This document shows positions 13,780 to 21,975 of a DNA stretch of 36,748 nucleotides, one piece after another. The stretch covers positions 1-36,748 of the forward strand of contig JAXLRU010000016.1 of assembly GCA_046330935.1 (NCBI GenBank), in the 5' to 3' direction. How positions within the stretch are numbered: position 1 is the first letter of the stretch; each line of letters begins with the position of its first letter. The position numbers and the translations under genes are program-made. Source of the DNA: JAXLRU01 sp046330935. GTDB lineage: Bacteria > Actinomycetota > Actinomycetes > Actinomycetales > Kineosporiaceae. The notes beneath the pieces are model-generated. The model was not told where the DNA came from, made no database searches, and worked only from the letters and a program-made list of their open reading frames with translations.

Positions 13780-15356
13780 TGACGGGACGCCGACGTGCTG
13801 CCCCGGACGTGCAGGGCCGGATCGACTCACTCAGCGAGGCCCTGCAGTCGGGTGCCGGGCGGCTCGAACCCCGCGCGATGGCGCGGGCCGGCGCCGTCCT
13901 CGACCGCACCGAGCAGCGCCTGCGCCTGGGCGCCGAGCGCGCGGTCGTCGCGCTCGTCGGGGCCACCGGTAGCGGCAAGTCGAGCCTGTTCAACGCGCTC
14001 GCCGGCCTGGAGATCGCCGACGTCGGGCACCGCCGTCCCACCACCGGCAAGCCGATGGCCTGCGTGTGGGGCAGCGAGGGCGCCGACGAGCTGCTCGACT
14101 GGCTGGAGGTCCCCGGGCGGCACCGGATGGAGCGCGAGTCGGTGCTCGACGCCGACCGCGAGGCCAGCCTGCACGGCCTGGTCCTGCTCGACATGCCCGA
14201 CCACGACTCGACGGCCGTCTCCCACCGCCTCGAGGTCGACCGGCTCGTCGACATGGTCGACCTGCTCGTGTGGGTCGTCGACCCGCAGAAGTACGCCGAC
14301 GACGCCCTGCACGTGGGCTACCTGCAGCGGATGCGCGGGCACGAGGCCGTCATGCTCGTCGTGCTCAACCAGATCGACCGTCTCGACGCCGAGGAGGTCG
14401 AGACCTGCCGTGCCGACCTGCGCCGCCTCCTCGACGCCGACGGGCTGCAGGGCGTGCGCCTGCTCACGGCGTCGGCCACGCGCGGCGACGGTGTCGAGAA
14501 GCTGCGGTCGGTGCTCGCCGAGATCGTGCAGTCGCACAGCCTGGTCGCCGAGCGCGTCGCGGCCGACCTCGACGCCGCGGCCGTGGACCTCCTCGACGGG
14601 GTCGCCGAGGTGGAGCCCGACGGCGCCAGGGCCCTGGCCGGCGCCGGCCTGGTGCCCGCCCTCGAGCGGGCCGCCGGCATCCCCGTGGTCCTCGACGCGG
14701 TCGAGGCCGACTACCTGCGCCGCGGTCGCACCAAGGTGAGCTGGCCCGTGTGGCGCTGGCTGCGGACCAGCGCCCGGATCCGTCCCGACGCGGTGGAGCT
14801 GACGGCGCACGCCATCGGCGGTCCCGCCCCGATGCCGGTGCAGCGGGCGCAGGTCGACCTCGCCGTGCGGGAGGCCACCGACCACATCGCGGCGGGCCTG
14901 CCTCCCCGGTGGGCCGAGGCGGTGCGCTCCGCCGTCCGCCCGGCCGGCCAGGACCTCGCCGCCGACATCGACGGCGCCCTCGCCGCGGTGCCGCTGCCCC
15001 GGTACGCGCCGCGCTGGTGGACGGTCCTGGGCGTCGTCCAGGCGTTGCTCGGCGTGGCGTTCCTGGGGTCGTTCCTGTGGCTGCTGACCGTGCTGTGCGC
15101 CAAGGCGGCGGACATGTCCCTCGGCTCGCCGCTGGTGCCGCTCGCGGTGCTGATCGCCGTCACCGTGGTGTCCTTCGGGATCGAGATCGCCGGGCGTCGC
15201 GCGGTGCGCGACGCCGCCGGCCGCTGGCGGGCCTCCGTCGCCGCCGAACTGCGCCAGGCCGTGGACGACGTCGCCGACCTGCGCGTGCTCACCCCCGCGG
15301 TGGCGGTGCTGAACGAGCATCGGATGACCCGCGACGGGCTCAGCGGCGCCCGCTGA
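13779..15356 (+). CDS. Dynamin-like / YfjP-family GTPase, second of a pair, membrane-anchored
   Basis: 525 aa. P-loop GATGSGKSSLFNAL at residues 61-74, G2-like RRPTTGKP, G3-like LLDMPDHDS, and G4 VVLNQIDRLD with NQID in place of NKxD. Two adjacent hydrophobic helices near residues 410-465 (WWTVLGVVQALLGVAFLGSF and the segment VPLAVLIAVTVVSFGIEI) form a membrane hairpin, so this partner probably anchors the complex. ATG 13779 overlaps the stop of the first GTPase, indicating coupled synthesis of a hetero-oligomer. The gene order GTPase-GTPase-ssb is one I associate with actinomycete chromosomes, where the modules are linked to cell division. Confidence 0.85.
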   Translation: MTGRRRAAPDVQGRIDSLSEALQSGAGRLEPRAMARAGAVLDRTEQRLRLGAERAVVALVGATGSGKSSLFNALAGLEIADVGHRRPTTGKPMACVWGSEGADELLDWLEVPGRHRMERESVLDADREASLHGLVLLDMPDHDSTAVSHRLEVDRLVDMVDLLVWVVDPQKYADDALHVGYLQRMRGHEAVMLVVLNQIDRLDAEEVETCRADLRRLLDADGLQGVRLLTASATRGDGVEKLRSVLAEIVQSHSLVAERVAADLDAAAVDLLDGVAEVEPDGARALAGAGLVPALERAAGIPVVLDAVEADYLRRGRTKVSWPVWRWLRTSARIRPDAVELTAHAIGGPAPMPVQRAQVDLAVREATDHIAAGLPPRWAEAVRSAVRPAGQDLAADIDGALAAVPLPRYAPRWWTVLGVVQALLGVAFLGSFLWLLTVLCAKAADMSLGSPLVPLAVLIAVTVVSFGIEIAGRRAVRDAAGRWRASVAAELRQAVDDVADLRVLTPAVAVLNEHRMTRDGLSGAR

Positions 15357-15501
15357 AGCGTCCTCGCCGGTCGGGTCCCCCACAGGCTCGGCGGGGAGGT
15401 CCTTGTCCCCAGGCCGAGGCTCGCTCCGCCGCGGCGGGGCGTGCCTTCACGTGAGGGTGGCGGCAGCCGGCCGTGGAGCCGGGGTCGAGAGGGTCCGCCC
15501 C

Positions 15502-16023
15502 ATGAACCACACCTACGTCACGCTCAGCGGGCTCGTGGCCACCGAGCCGCGCCTGTCCGTGCACGCCAACCTGCCCATCACCAGCTTCCGGCTGGTCGCC
15601 ACCAGTCGCCGCTACGACGCCGAGACGTCCACCTGGGTCGACGGCGAGAGCACCTGGGTCACCGTCACCTGCTTCCGCGGGCTGGCGACGCACGCCTTCA
15701 AGTCCCTGTCCAAGCGCGACCGGGTGATCGTGCACGGGCGCCTGACCACCCGCGAGTGGGGTGAGCAGCGGCGGGTCAGCGTCGAGGTCGAGGCCGACGG
15801 CATCGGCCACGACCTGACCTTCGGCACGTCCGCCTTCACCCGCACCGTGGGGGTGTCGGCGGCGTCCCGCGCGGCGGAGGCCGACGGCGAGGAGGCCGAG
15901 GACGTCGAGCTGGGCGGGCCGGAGGACGACGCGCCCGAGGGCGAGGGACTGTCCGGCACCGCCACGGGGGCACCCGGCGACGCGGTGGAGGAGGAGCTGC
16001 TCGTGGGGGCGCCGCCGTTCTGA
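15502..16023 (+). CDS. ssb: Single-stranded DNA-binding protein
   Basis: 173 aa. N-terminal OB fold (residues 1-110): YVTLSGLVATEPRL, FRLVATSRRYD, TWVTVTCFRGLATHAFKSL, KRDRVIVHGRLTTREW, then VEVEADGIGHDLTFGTS. The C-terminal 60 residues are acidic and disordered and end in GAPPF, a degenerate form of the usual DDIPF-type tip that recruits DNA-repair partners. ATG 15502 is preceded by GAGAGGG at a good distance. This is most likely the accessory paralogue (SsbB-like), not the replicative SSB, which in actinobacteria lies between rpsF and rpsR. It is 145 bp behind the GTPase pair. Confidence 0.88.
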   Translation: MNHTYVTLSGLVATEPRLSVHANLPITSFRLVATSRRYDAETSTWVDGESTWVTVTCFRGLATHAFKSLSKRDRVIVHGRLTTREWGEQRRVSVEVEADGIGHDLTFGTSAFTRTVGVSAASRAAEADGEEAEDVELGGPEDDAPEGEGLSGTATGAPGDAVEEELLVGAPPF

Positions 16024-16055
16024 GGGGTGCGCGGCGGCGATGGCAGGATCGGTGC

Positions 16056-17042
16056 GTGCCTGCTCCCTCCCCGGCCGCCGCCCGCGCGCTCGGCCTGCTG
16101 CTCGGCGTCGCCGTCGACGCCGTCCTCGGCGACCCGCGGCGCGCTCACCCCGTGGCGGCGTTCGGCCGGGCCGCGTCCTGGGTCGAGCAACGGGTGTACG
16201 GCGATTCCCGTCCCCGTGGCGTCGCGTACCTGTCGGCCTGCGTCGTGCCCGTCGTGCTGGTGGCGGCGGGCGCGGAGCGGGCGGTGCGGGAGCGGCCGTG
16301 GTGGCGGCTGGCCCTGACCGCGGCGGGCACGTGGGTGGTCGTGGCCGGGACGGGGCTGGCCCGGGAGGGCGCCTCGATGGCCACGGAGCTGGAGCGGGGC
16401 GACCTCGCCGCCGGTCGCGCGCGGCTGCGCAACCTCTGCGCGCGGGAGGCCACCTCGCTGGACGCCGACGCCGTGGCCAGGGCCACGGTGGAGTCCCTGG
16501 CCGAGAACACCAGCGACGCGGTGGTCGCGCCGCTGGTGTGGGGGGCGGTCGCCGGGCTGCCCGGGCTGCTCGGCTACCGCGCCGTCAACACCCTCGACGC
16601 CATGGTGGGCTACCACTCGCCGCGCTACGAGCGGTTCGGCTGGGCGGCGGCCAGACTCGACGACGTCGTCAACCTGGCCCCCGCCCGGCTCACCGCGCTG
16701 CTGACCGTCGCCGCGGCCCGCAGCGTCGGGGGATCGGCCTCCCGCGCCTGGCGGGTGTGGCGCCGCGACGGTCACCGCCACCCGAGCCCCAACGCCGGGC
16801 ACCCCGAGGCTGCCGCGGCCGGCGCCCTCGGCGTGCGCCTCGGGGGCCGCAACGTCTACGACGGGTACACCGAGGACAGGGCGGCGCTGGGGGAGGGGCC
16901 GCCCCGGGGGTCGAGGACGTGCGGCGAGCCGTCGGTCTGCGTGGCGGTCACGGCCGCCGCCGCGGCGGCCACGGCGGCCGGCGCCTGGGCGGCGACCCGT
17001 CCCGGCGGGGCACTAACCTCGCTCCGTGACCTCCACCCGTAG
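16056..17042 (+). CDS. cbiB: Adenosylcobinamide-phosphate synthase (CbiB/CobD)
   Basis: 328-aa inner-membrane enzyme attaching (R)-1-amino-2-propanol phosphate to adenosylcobyric acid in cobalamin synthesis. Hallmarks: AVDAVLGDPRRAHPVAAFGRA near the N-terminus, the CAREATSLDADAVARATVES and LAENTSDAVVAPLVWG blocks, GYRAVNTLDAMVGYHSPRYE, and PNAGHPEAAAAGALGVRLGG. Several hydrophobic segments are present, as in the family. GTG 16056 has no ribosome binding site, but CAGGAT at 16044-16049 lies 6 nt before it, which would suit a leaderless transcript. The 3' end overlaps cobT by 17 nt. No cobalamin riboswitch is visible in the 32-bp gap upstream. Confidence 0.92.
   Translation: MPAPSPAAARALGLLLGVAVDAVLGDPRRAHPVAAFGRAASWVEQRVYGDSRPRGVAYLSACVVPVVLVAAGAERAVRERPWWRLALTAAGTWVVVAGTGLAREGASMATELERGDLAAGRARLRNLCAREATSLDADAVARATVESLAENTSDAVVAPLVWGAVAGLPGLLGYRAVNTLDAMVGYHSPRYERFGWAAARLDDVVNLAPARLTALLTVAAARSVGGSASRAWRVWRRDGHRHPSPNAGHPEAAAAGALGVRLGGRNVYDGYTEDRAALGEGPPRGSRTCGEPSVCVAVTAAAAAATAAGAWAATRPGGALTSLRDLHP
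17014..17019 (+). promoter_or_regulatory. -10 box for a leaderless cobT transcript, inside cbiB
   Basis: TAACCT is followed by 6 nt and then GTG 17026. No ribosome binding site precedes that GTG, so cobT may have its own leaderless start as well as read-through from cbiB. Confidence 0.5.
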
Positions 17043-18177
17043 CGACGGCCCCTCGCCCTCCGTCGCGGTCCCCGACCGCGACGCCCTCGACCGGCTCACC
17101 GCGCAGGTGTCGCCGCCCGATGCGGCGGCGCGCGCGGCGGCCACGGCGCGGCAGGGACAGCTGACCAAGCCCCCCGGTGCGCTGGGCCTGCTGGAGGACG
17201 TCTCCATCCAGCTCGCGGGCATCGCCGCCACCTGCCCGCCGCCGGTGCCGCAGCGGGCGGCCATCGCCGTCTTCGCCGCCGACCACGGCGTGCACGCGCA
17301 GGGTGTGAGTCCGTGGCCGCAGGAGGTCACGGCGCAGATGGTCGCGAACTTCCTGGGCGGGGGAGCGGCCGTGACCGTCCTCGCCCGTGAGGTCGGCGCC
17401 GAGGTGGTCGTCGTCGATGTGGGTGTCGCGACCCCGCTGCTCGGGGTCGGGGCGCAGCCGGGGCCGGACGACCCCGCCCATCTCCGCCGCCGCCGGGTGC
17501 GGCCCGGCACGGCCGACCTCAGCACCGCCGCGGCCATGACCTCCGCCGAGGCGCTCGCCGCGATCGAGGTGGGGGCCCAGCTCGCCGACGAGCTCGTCTC
17601 GGGCGGCGTGACCTGCCTCATGACCGGCGACATGGGGATCGCCAACACCACCGCCTCGGCCGCCCTCATCGCGGCCTTCACCGGCCGGGACGCCGCCGAG
17701 GTCACCGGTCGCGGCACGGGCATCGACAACGCGACACTCGACCGCAAGGTCGACGTCGTCCGCCGCGCCCTCGCCCTGCACGCCGACGCCGTGGCAGGGG
17801 GCGATCCGGTCGCCGTCCTGGCAGCCGTCGGTGGGCTGGAGCACGCCGCGATGGTCGGGTTCGTCCTCGCGGCGGCGGCCCGGCGCGTGCCGGTCGTCCT
17901 CGACGGCGTCATCGCCGGGGCCGCCGCCCTCGTCGTCCAGGCACTGTGCCCCGACGCCCTCGGCTACTGCATCGCCGGGCACCGCTCGGCCGAACCGGGC
18001 CACACCATCGCCCTCGCCCACCTCGGCCTGACCCCGCTGGTCGACCTCGGCCTGCGCCTCGGGGAGGGCACGGGAGCCGTCCTGGCGCTGCCGCTCGTGC
18101 GCGCGGCCGCCCGCGTCCTCGCCGAGATGGCCACGTTCGACTCGGCGGGTGTCACCGGCAAGGACGCCCGTGCCTGA
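17026..18177 (+). CDS. cobT: Nicotinate-nucleotide:dimethylbenzimidazole phosphoribosyltransferase
   Basis: 383 aa. Makes alpha-ribazole phosphate, the lower-ligand precursor of cobalamin. Family motifs in order: GQLTKPPGALGLLE, VFAADHGVHAQGVSPWPQEV, MVANFLGGGAAVTVLAR, TCLMTGDMGIANTTASAAL with GRGTGIDNATL, AAVGGLEHAAMVGFVLAAA, VLDGVIAGAAALV, and the C-terminal AGHRSAEPGHTIALAHLGL with LRLGEGTGAVLALPLV. Starts at GTG 17026 inside the end of cbiB. Its stop overlaps the start of the downstream siroheme/SUMT gene, so the three form one operon. Confidence 0.95.
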   Translation: MTSTRSDGPSPSVAVPDRDALDRLTAQVSPPDAAARAAATARQGQLTKPPGALGLLEDVSIQLAGIAATCPPPVPQRAAIAVFAADHGVHAQGVSPWPQEVTAQMVANFLGGGAAVTVLAREVGAEVVVVDVGVATPLLGVGAQPGPDDPAHLRRRRVRPGTADLSTAAAMTSAEALAAIEVGAQLADELVSGGVTCLMTGDMGIANTTASAALIAAFTGRDAAEVTGRGTGIDNATLDRKVDVVRRALALHADAVAGGDPVAVLAAVGGLEHAAMVGFVLAAAARRVPVVLDGVIAGAAALVVQALCPDALGYCIAGHRSAEPGHTIALAHLGLTPLVDLGLRLGEGTGAVLALPLVRAAARVLAEMATFDSAGVTGKDARA

Positions 18178-19387
18178 GGGGCCCGGCCCCTACCTGGCCG
18201 GGCTGCGGCTGGCGGGCCGCCGCGTCGTCGTCGTCGGCGGGGGGCAGGTGGCCCAGCGCCGCCTCGCCGCCCTGCTCGAGGCGGGCGGGGCCGTCGAGCT
18301 GATCAGCCCGGACACCGGCCCGACCGTGCAGGGCCTCGCCGAGTCCGGCGCCCTGAGCTGGACCAGGCGCGGCTACCGGCCGGGTGACCTCGACGGCGCC
18401 TGGTACGTCCTCGCCTGCACCGACGACCCCTCCACGAACGCCGCCGTCGCCGCGGAGGCCGACGCCGCACGCGTGTTCTGCGTGCGCGCCGACGACGCGC
18501 CCGCGGGCAGTGCGGTCACCCCCACCACGTTGTCGGCCGGCCCCCTCACCCTCGGCGTCCTCGCCGGGGGCGACCCCGGGCGGGCCCGGGCGGTCCGCGA
18601 GGAGCTCCTCGCGCTCACGGCGCGCGGCGAGCTGGGTGCGCGGTCGGGGACGCGCCGCCCGGCCGTGCCCGGCGTCGCGCTGGTCGGCGGCGGTCCCGGG
18701 GACCCGGACCTCATCACCGTGCGCGGCCGGCGCCTGCTCGCCGAGGCCGAGGTCGTCGTCGCCGACCGCCTCGCCCCTCAGGGCCTGCTCGCCGAGCTGG
18801 ACGACGACGTCGAGGTGATCGACGTCGCGAAGCTGCCCCGTGGGCGGGCGGTACCGCAGGAGGAGATCAACCGCGTCCTCGTCGAGCGCGCCCTGGCGGG
18901 GCGGTTCGTCGTGCGGCTCAAGGGCGGCGACCCCTACGTGTTCGGCCGCGGCTGGGAGGAGCTCGAAGCGTGCGCGGCCGCGGGCCTGCCCGTGACGGTC
19001 GTCCCCGGCATCACCAGCGCCGTCGCGGTGCCCGGGCTCGCCGGGGTGCCCGTGACCCACCGCGACCTCACCCAGGAGTTCACCGTCGTCACGGGCCACC
19101 TCGACCCCGACGACGAGCGTTGCCGGGTGGACTGGCCCGTCCTGGCCAAGCTGCGCGGGACGCTCGTCGTCCTCATGGGCGTGCAGCGGCTGGACCGCAT
19201 CGCCGAGGTCCTCGTGCGGGAGGGCCGCGACCCGGCCACCCCCGCCGCCGTCGTCGCCGACGGGTCCATGCCCGGGCAGCGGCGGGTCAGCGCCACCCTT
19301 GCGGGCATCGCCGACGCTGCTCGCTCGGCCGGCCTGGGCGCGCCCGCGGTCGCGGTCATCGGCGACGTCGCCGCCCTCGGGGCCTGA
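18170..19387 (+). CDS. cobA: Uroporphyrinogen-III C-methyltransferase fused to precorrin-2 dehydrogenase (CysG-like)
   Basis: 405 aa with two catalytic modules. Residues 1-160 are the NAD-dependent precorrin-2 dehydrogenase (VVVVGGGQVAQRRLAALLEAG, VLACTDDPSTNAAVAAEA). Residues 165-405 are SUMT, which adds two methyl groups from SAM to uroporphyrinogen III (ALVGGGPGDPDLITVRGRR, VVADRLAP, VRLKGGDPYVFGRGWEE, VVPGITSAVAVPGLAGVPVTH, LVVLMGV). Precorrin-2 feeds both cobalamin and, if a chelatase acts, siroheme. GTG 18170 overlaps the cobT stop by 8 nt and has AAGGAC upstream; GTG 18149 would add seven residues. The product supplies the first committed corrinoid, while cbiB and cobT act late, so the middle pathway genes must lie elsewhere. 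Confidence 0.93.
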   Translation: MPEGPGPYLAGLRLAGRRVVVVGGGQVAQRRLAALLEAGGAVELISPDTGPTVQGLAESGALSWTRRGYRPGDLDGAWYVLACTDDPSTNAAVAAEADAARVFCVRADDAPAGSAVTPTTLSAGPLTLGVLAGGDPGRARAVREELLALTARGELGARSGTRRPAVPGVALVGGGPGDPDLITVRGRRLLAEAEVVVADRLAPQGLLAELDDDVEVIDVAKLPRGRAVPQEEINRVLVERALAGRFVVRLKGGDPYVFGRGWEELEACAAAGLPVTVVPGITSAVAVPGLAGVPVTHRDLTQEFTVVTGHLDPDDERCRVDWPVLAKLRGTLVVLMGVQRLDRIAEVLVREGRDPATPAAVVADGSMPGQRRVSATLAGIADAARSAGLGAPAVAVIGDVAALGA

Positions 19388-19442
19388 TCAGAGGGCCGGC
19401 GGAGGGGCCGGACGGAGCCCGCGAAAAATCGGTGCAGGAGTT

Positions 19443-19483
19443 GTGCATCCGAACGCGGGGGTGCGTCGGAAGTAGGGGTGACA
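19443..19483 (+). promoter_or_regulatory. Promoter-like element in front of fasciclin gene 1 (shared with fasciclin gene 2)
   Basis: GCATCC (19445-19450), 16 nt, then CGGAAGTAGGGGTGACA (19467-19483). The same two blocks with the same 16-nt spacing recur at 21896-21934. The layout fits an ECF promoter and resembles, from memory, the SigK promoters (CCATCC...CGAAT-like) of mycobacterial fasciclin genes. The start codon follows 40 nt downstream. Confidence 0.6.
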
Positions 19484-19523
19484 GTGGCCGACAGGCCGTC
19501 CGTCCCTACCACGGAGAACGACG

Positions 19524-20210
19524 ATGACCTCTCTGCGTGCAGCCCGCCCCCTCCGCCGCCGCGCCCTCGGTGCCGCGCTCGCCACCATCGCCACGCTGGG
19601 TGTCGCCACCGCCGCCGCGCAGCCGGCGTCCGCCGCCAAGTGCACGAAGGTGTCCCCGGCCGCCGAGCCCAGCGGCACCACCTCGCTGGCGTCGGTCCTG
19701 CTCGCGGACAAGGACGAGTTCGACAAGAACTGGAAGGACTACGACATCGTCACCCAGGCGGTGCTCGCCGTCCTCGCGGCCAAGCCGTCCTCGCCGGTGT
19801 CCGTCCTCACCAAGGGCGACGTCGCGCTGACCGCGTTCATCCCCGACGACCGCGCCTTCCGCGCCCTCGTCAAGGACCTCACGGGTAAGGCCCCCAACAC
19901 CGAGAAGGCGGTCTTCGCCGCCGTCGCCGGCCTGGGCATCGACACCGTCGAGACCGTGCTGCTCTACCACGTCGTCCCGGGCGCCACGATCGACTCGAAG
20001 ACGGCCCTCGGGGCCGACGGCGCCGCGCTGACCACCGCCCAGGGCGGCAAGATCACGGTCGACGTCCGTGGCAACAAGAGCAAGGTCATCGTCCTGGTCG
20101 ACGCCGACACCGACGACCTCGACCCCCGCGTCTCCGTCGTCGACATCAACAAGGGCAACAAGCAGATCGCGCACGGCATCTCGCGCGTGCTGCGCCCCGT
20201 CAACCTCTGA
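19524..20210 (+). CDS. Secreted fasciclin (FAS1) domain protein 1
   Basis: 228 aa. Residues 1-38 are a signal peptide (basic LRAARPLRRRALGAALATI, ending near ASAAKC). The rest is a single FAS1 domain: YDIVTQAVLAVLAAKP, the H1 block DVALTAFIPDDRAFRALVKDL, the H2 block TVETVLLYHVVPGATIDS, TTAQGGKITVDV, and the C-terminal NKGNKQIAHGISRVLRPVNL. FAS1 proteins mediate adhesion and matrix interactions at the cell surface. ATG 19524 has GGAGAA upstream. It is about 70% identical to the second FAS1 protein at 21976, and both are preceded by the same promoter-like element, so they are probably co-regulated. The family name is certain; the ligand is unknown. Confidence 0.93.
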   Translation: MTSLRAARPLRRRALGAALATIATLGVATAAAQPASAAKCTKVSPAAEPSGTTSLASVLLADKDEFDKNWKDYDIVTQAVLAVLAAKPSSPVSVLTKGDVALTAFIPDDRAFRALVKDLTGKAPNTEKAVFAAVAGLGIDTVETVLLYHVVPGATIDSKTALGADGAALTTAQGGKITVDVRGNKSKVIVLVDADTDDLDPRVSVVDINKGNKQIAHGISRVLRPVNL

Positions 20211-20227
20211 CGGTCGCAGCGGCGCAC

Positions 20228-20271
20228 CGGCGAGGGCCGGCGGTGGGGGACCCCACCGCCGGCCCTCGCCG
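20228..20271 (+). terminator. Terminator hairpin after fasciclin gene 1
   Basis: Perfect 21-bp inverted repeat (arms 20228-20248 and 20251-20271) with a 2-nt centre, 17 nt after the stop. No U tract follows, as is common in actinobacteria. Confidence 0.8.
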
Positions 20272-20305
20272 CGTCCGCGGCTCGGCGACGACCCTCCACC
20301 GCCCC

Positions 20306-20334
20306 TGGTCACGCGCGTGTCGCCCGGGTAGCGT
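20306..20334 (+). promoter_or_regulatory. Candidate vegetative promoter of the GH43 gene
   Basis: TGGTCA (20306-20311), 17 nt, then TAGCGT (20329-20334). A TAGCGT box also lies at 22779-22784 before the decarboxylase gene, in a similar G+C-rich setting. Moderate match to the consensus. Confidence 0.4.
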
Positions 20335-20397
20335 CCACGCGCCGCCAGGACGGCGGCCCGGCGACGTGGCCGGATGCGGGACGGGAAGGCGACGGCG

Positions 20398-21858
20398 ATG
20401 GGGCGCAGGGCGACGAGGCGGACGACGACCGGCGGCGGGCTGGTGCTGCTCCTCACCGCCGTGCTCGCCGCGGCGCTGACCTTCGTGGCGCAGCCGGCCG
20501 AGGCCGCCGCGGGCAAGGCGCTGCTGAACAACAGCACCTGGGTGGACACGACGGGCAGGCCGATCGAGGCGCACGGCGGCGGCATCGTGAAGTCGGGCGC
20601 GTACTGGTACTGGTTCGGCGAGAGCCGCAACAGCGACTACTCGTTCAAGGCCGTCACGGTCTACCGGTCGGCGGACCTCCTCGCGTGGGAGTACCGAGGC
20701 GCGGCCCTCAGCAGCTCCAGCGCCACCGAGCTGGCGAAGGCGAACATCGAGCGTCCGAAGGTGATGTTCAACGCCTCCACCGGCCAGTACGTGATGTGGA
20801 TGCACAAGGAGAACGCGGGGGACTACGCGCAGGCCCGGGCCGCGGTCGCGACGTCGCCCACCATCGAGGGCCCCTACACCTACCGCGGCAGCTTCCGCCC
20901 GTTCGACCAGTACATGTCCCGCGACATCACGACCTTCGTCGACGACGACGGCGCCGGGTACATGATCTCCGCGGCGAACGAGAACTACGACCTCAACGTG
21001 TACCGGCTCACCCCCGACTACACGAACGTCGCGACCCTCGTGCGGACGTGGAAGGGCGATCACCGCGAGGCCCCGGCGCTGTTCAAGCGGGGTGGGGTCT
21101 ACTTCATGCTCACCTCGGGCGCCACGGGCTGGGACCCCAACCAGCAGAAGTACGCGACGGCGACCAGCCTGACCGGGACGTGGAGCGCCTGGCAGAACGT
21201 GGGCGACGGCACGGCCTTCGGCACCCAGACCACGTTCGTGCTGCCCGTCGTGGGCGCCAAGCAGACCAGCTACCTCTACCTGGGCGACGTGTGGGGGCCC
21301 GGCTTCGGCGGCGTCTACGCCGACTCGCGTTACGTCTGGCTGCCGTTGAGCTTCCCCACCGCCACCACGCTGTCGATGACGGACTACGCGAAGGTCGCGG
21401 TGAAGGCGAGGAACGGCGTCGTCACGGGCCAGAACCCGCCGTACGTGCAGCTCGTCGCCCGGCACTCGGGCAAGTGCGCCGACGTCGTCAACGGCGACCG
21501 CAAGCTCGGCGCCGAGGTGATCCAGTACGCCTGCGGGACCGGGCAGAACCAGCAGTGGCAGCTGCGTGCGGTCGGCAAGGGCGCCCAGCAGCTCGTGGCT
21601 CGCCACTCCCACCTGTGCGCGGCCGTCGCCGACGCGTCGACGGCCGACGGCGCGAGGATCGTGCAGCAGCCGTGCTCGGCCTCGCCGGCGCAGCTGTGGA
21701 AGGTGAAGGCGGGCTCCGGGTCGACCACCGTCGTCTCGCAGCTGTCGGGCAAGTGCCTCGACGTCGCCGACGAGTCCACCGCCGACAAGGCCCGCCTGCT
21801 GCAGTGGACGTGCTCCGGTGGCACCAACCAGCAGTGGACGCTGAAGCCCCTCGGCTGA
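20398..21858 (+). CDS. Secreted GH43 glycoside hydrolase with C-terminal ricin-type CBM13 (exo-beta-1,3-galactanase-like)
   Basis: 486 aa. Signal peptide 1-37 (RRATRRTTTGGG, hydrophobic LVLLLTAVLAAALTFVA, cut near AEAAA). Residues 40-335 are a five-bladed GH43 fold: VDTTGRPIEAHGGGIVKSGA, YYWFGES-type YWYWFGESRN, NIERPKVMFNASTGQYVMWMH, SRDITTFVDDDGAGYMISAAN, HREAPALFKRGGVYFMLTSG, YLGDVWGPGFGG. The order is that of GH43 subfamily 24 exo-beta-1,3-galactanases. Residues 345-486 are a ricin-type beta-trefoil with three repeats ending in QQWQLRAV, AQLWKVKA and QQWTLKPL; each has a conserved Cys pair and galactose-site-like Asp. Substrate is probably arabinogalactan side-chain backbone. Start ATG 20398 has GGAAGG 8 nt upstream. 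It sits between two fasciclin genes. Confidence 0.9.
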   Translation: MGRRATRRTTTGGGLVLLLTAVLAAALTFVAQPAEAAAGKALLNNSTWVDTTGRPIEAHGGGIVKSGAYWYWFGESRNSDYSFKAVTVYRSADLLAWEYRGAALSSSSATELAKANIERPKVMFNASTGQYVMWMHKENAGDYAQARAAVATSPTIEGPYTYRGSFRPFDQYMSRDITTFVDDDGAGYMISAANENYDLNVYRLTPDYTNVATLVRTWKGDHREAPALFKRGGVYFMLTSGATGWDPNQQKYATATSLTGTWSAWQNVGDGTAFGTQTTFVLPVVGAKQTSYLYLGDVWGPGFGGVYADSRYVWLPLSFPTATTLSMTDYAKVAVKARNGVVTGQNPPYVQLVARHSGKCADVVNGDRKLGAEVIQYACGTGQNQQWQLRAVGKGAQQLVARHSHLCAAVADASTADGARIVQQPCSASPAQLWKVKAGSGSTTVVSQLSGKCLDVADESTADKARLLQWTCSGGTNQQWTLKPLG

Positions 21859-21893
21859 GGGGACGCCCGCTCGGCGCAGGAGGTGCCGGCCGG

Positions 21894-21934
21894 GTGCATC
21901 CGCGGGGGCACCCGGCGCGGAAGTAGGGGCGACA
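21894..21934 (+). promoter_or_regulatory. Promoter-like element in front of fasciclin gene 2
   Basis: GCATCC (21896-21901), 16 nt, then CGGAAGTAGGGGCGACA (21918-21934). It differs from the copy at 19467 by one base in the downstream block, while the 16-nt spacer is unrelated, which argues for selection on the two boxes. Confidence 0.6.
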
Positions 21935-21975
21935 AGGGCGTCGAGCCCGCCAGCCACTGCCGGAGGTGCACTGCT

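Noticed and set aside
15357..16055. Cobalamin riboswitch before the cob operon
   Set aside because: The gap before cbiB is 32 bp and no B12-box-like sequence was found upstream of or inside ssb.
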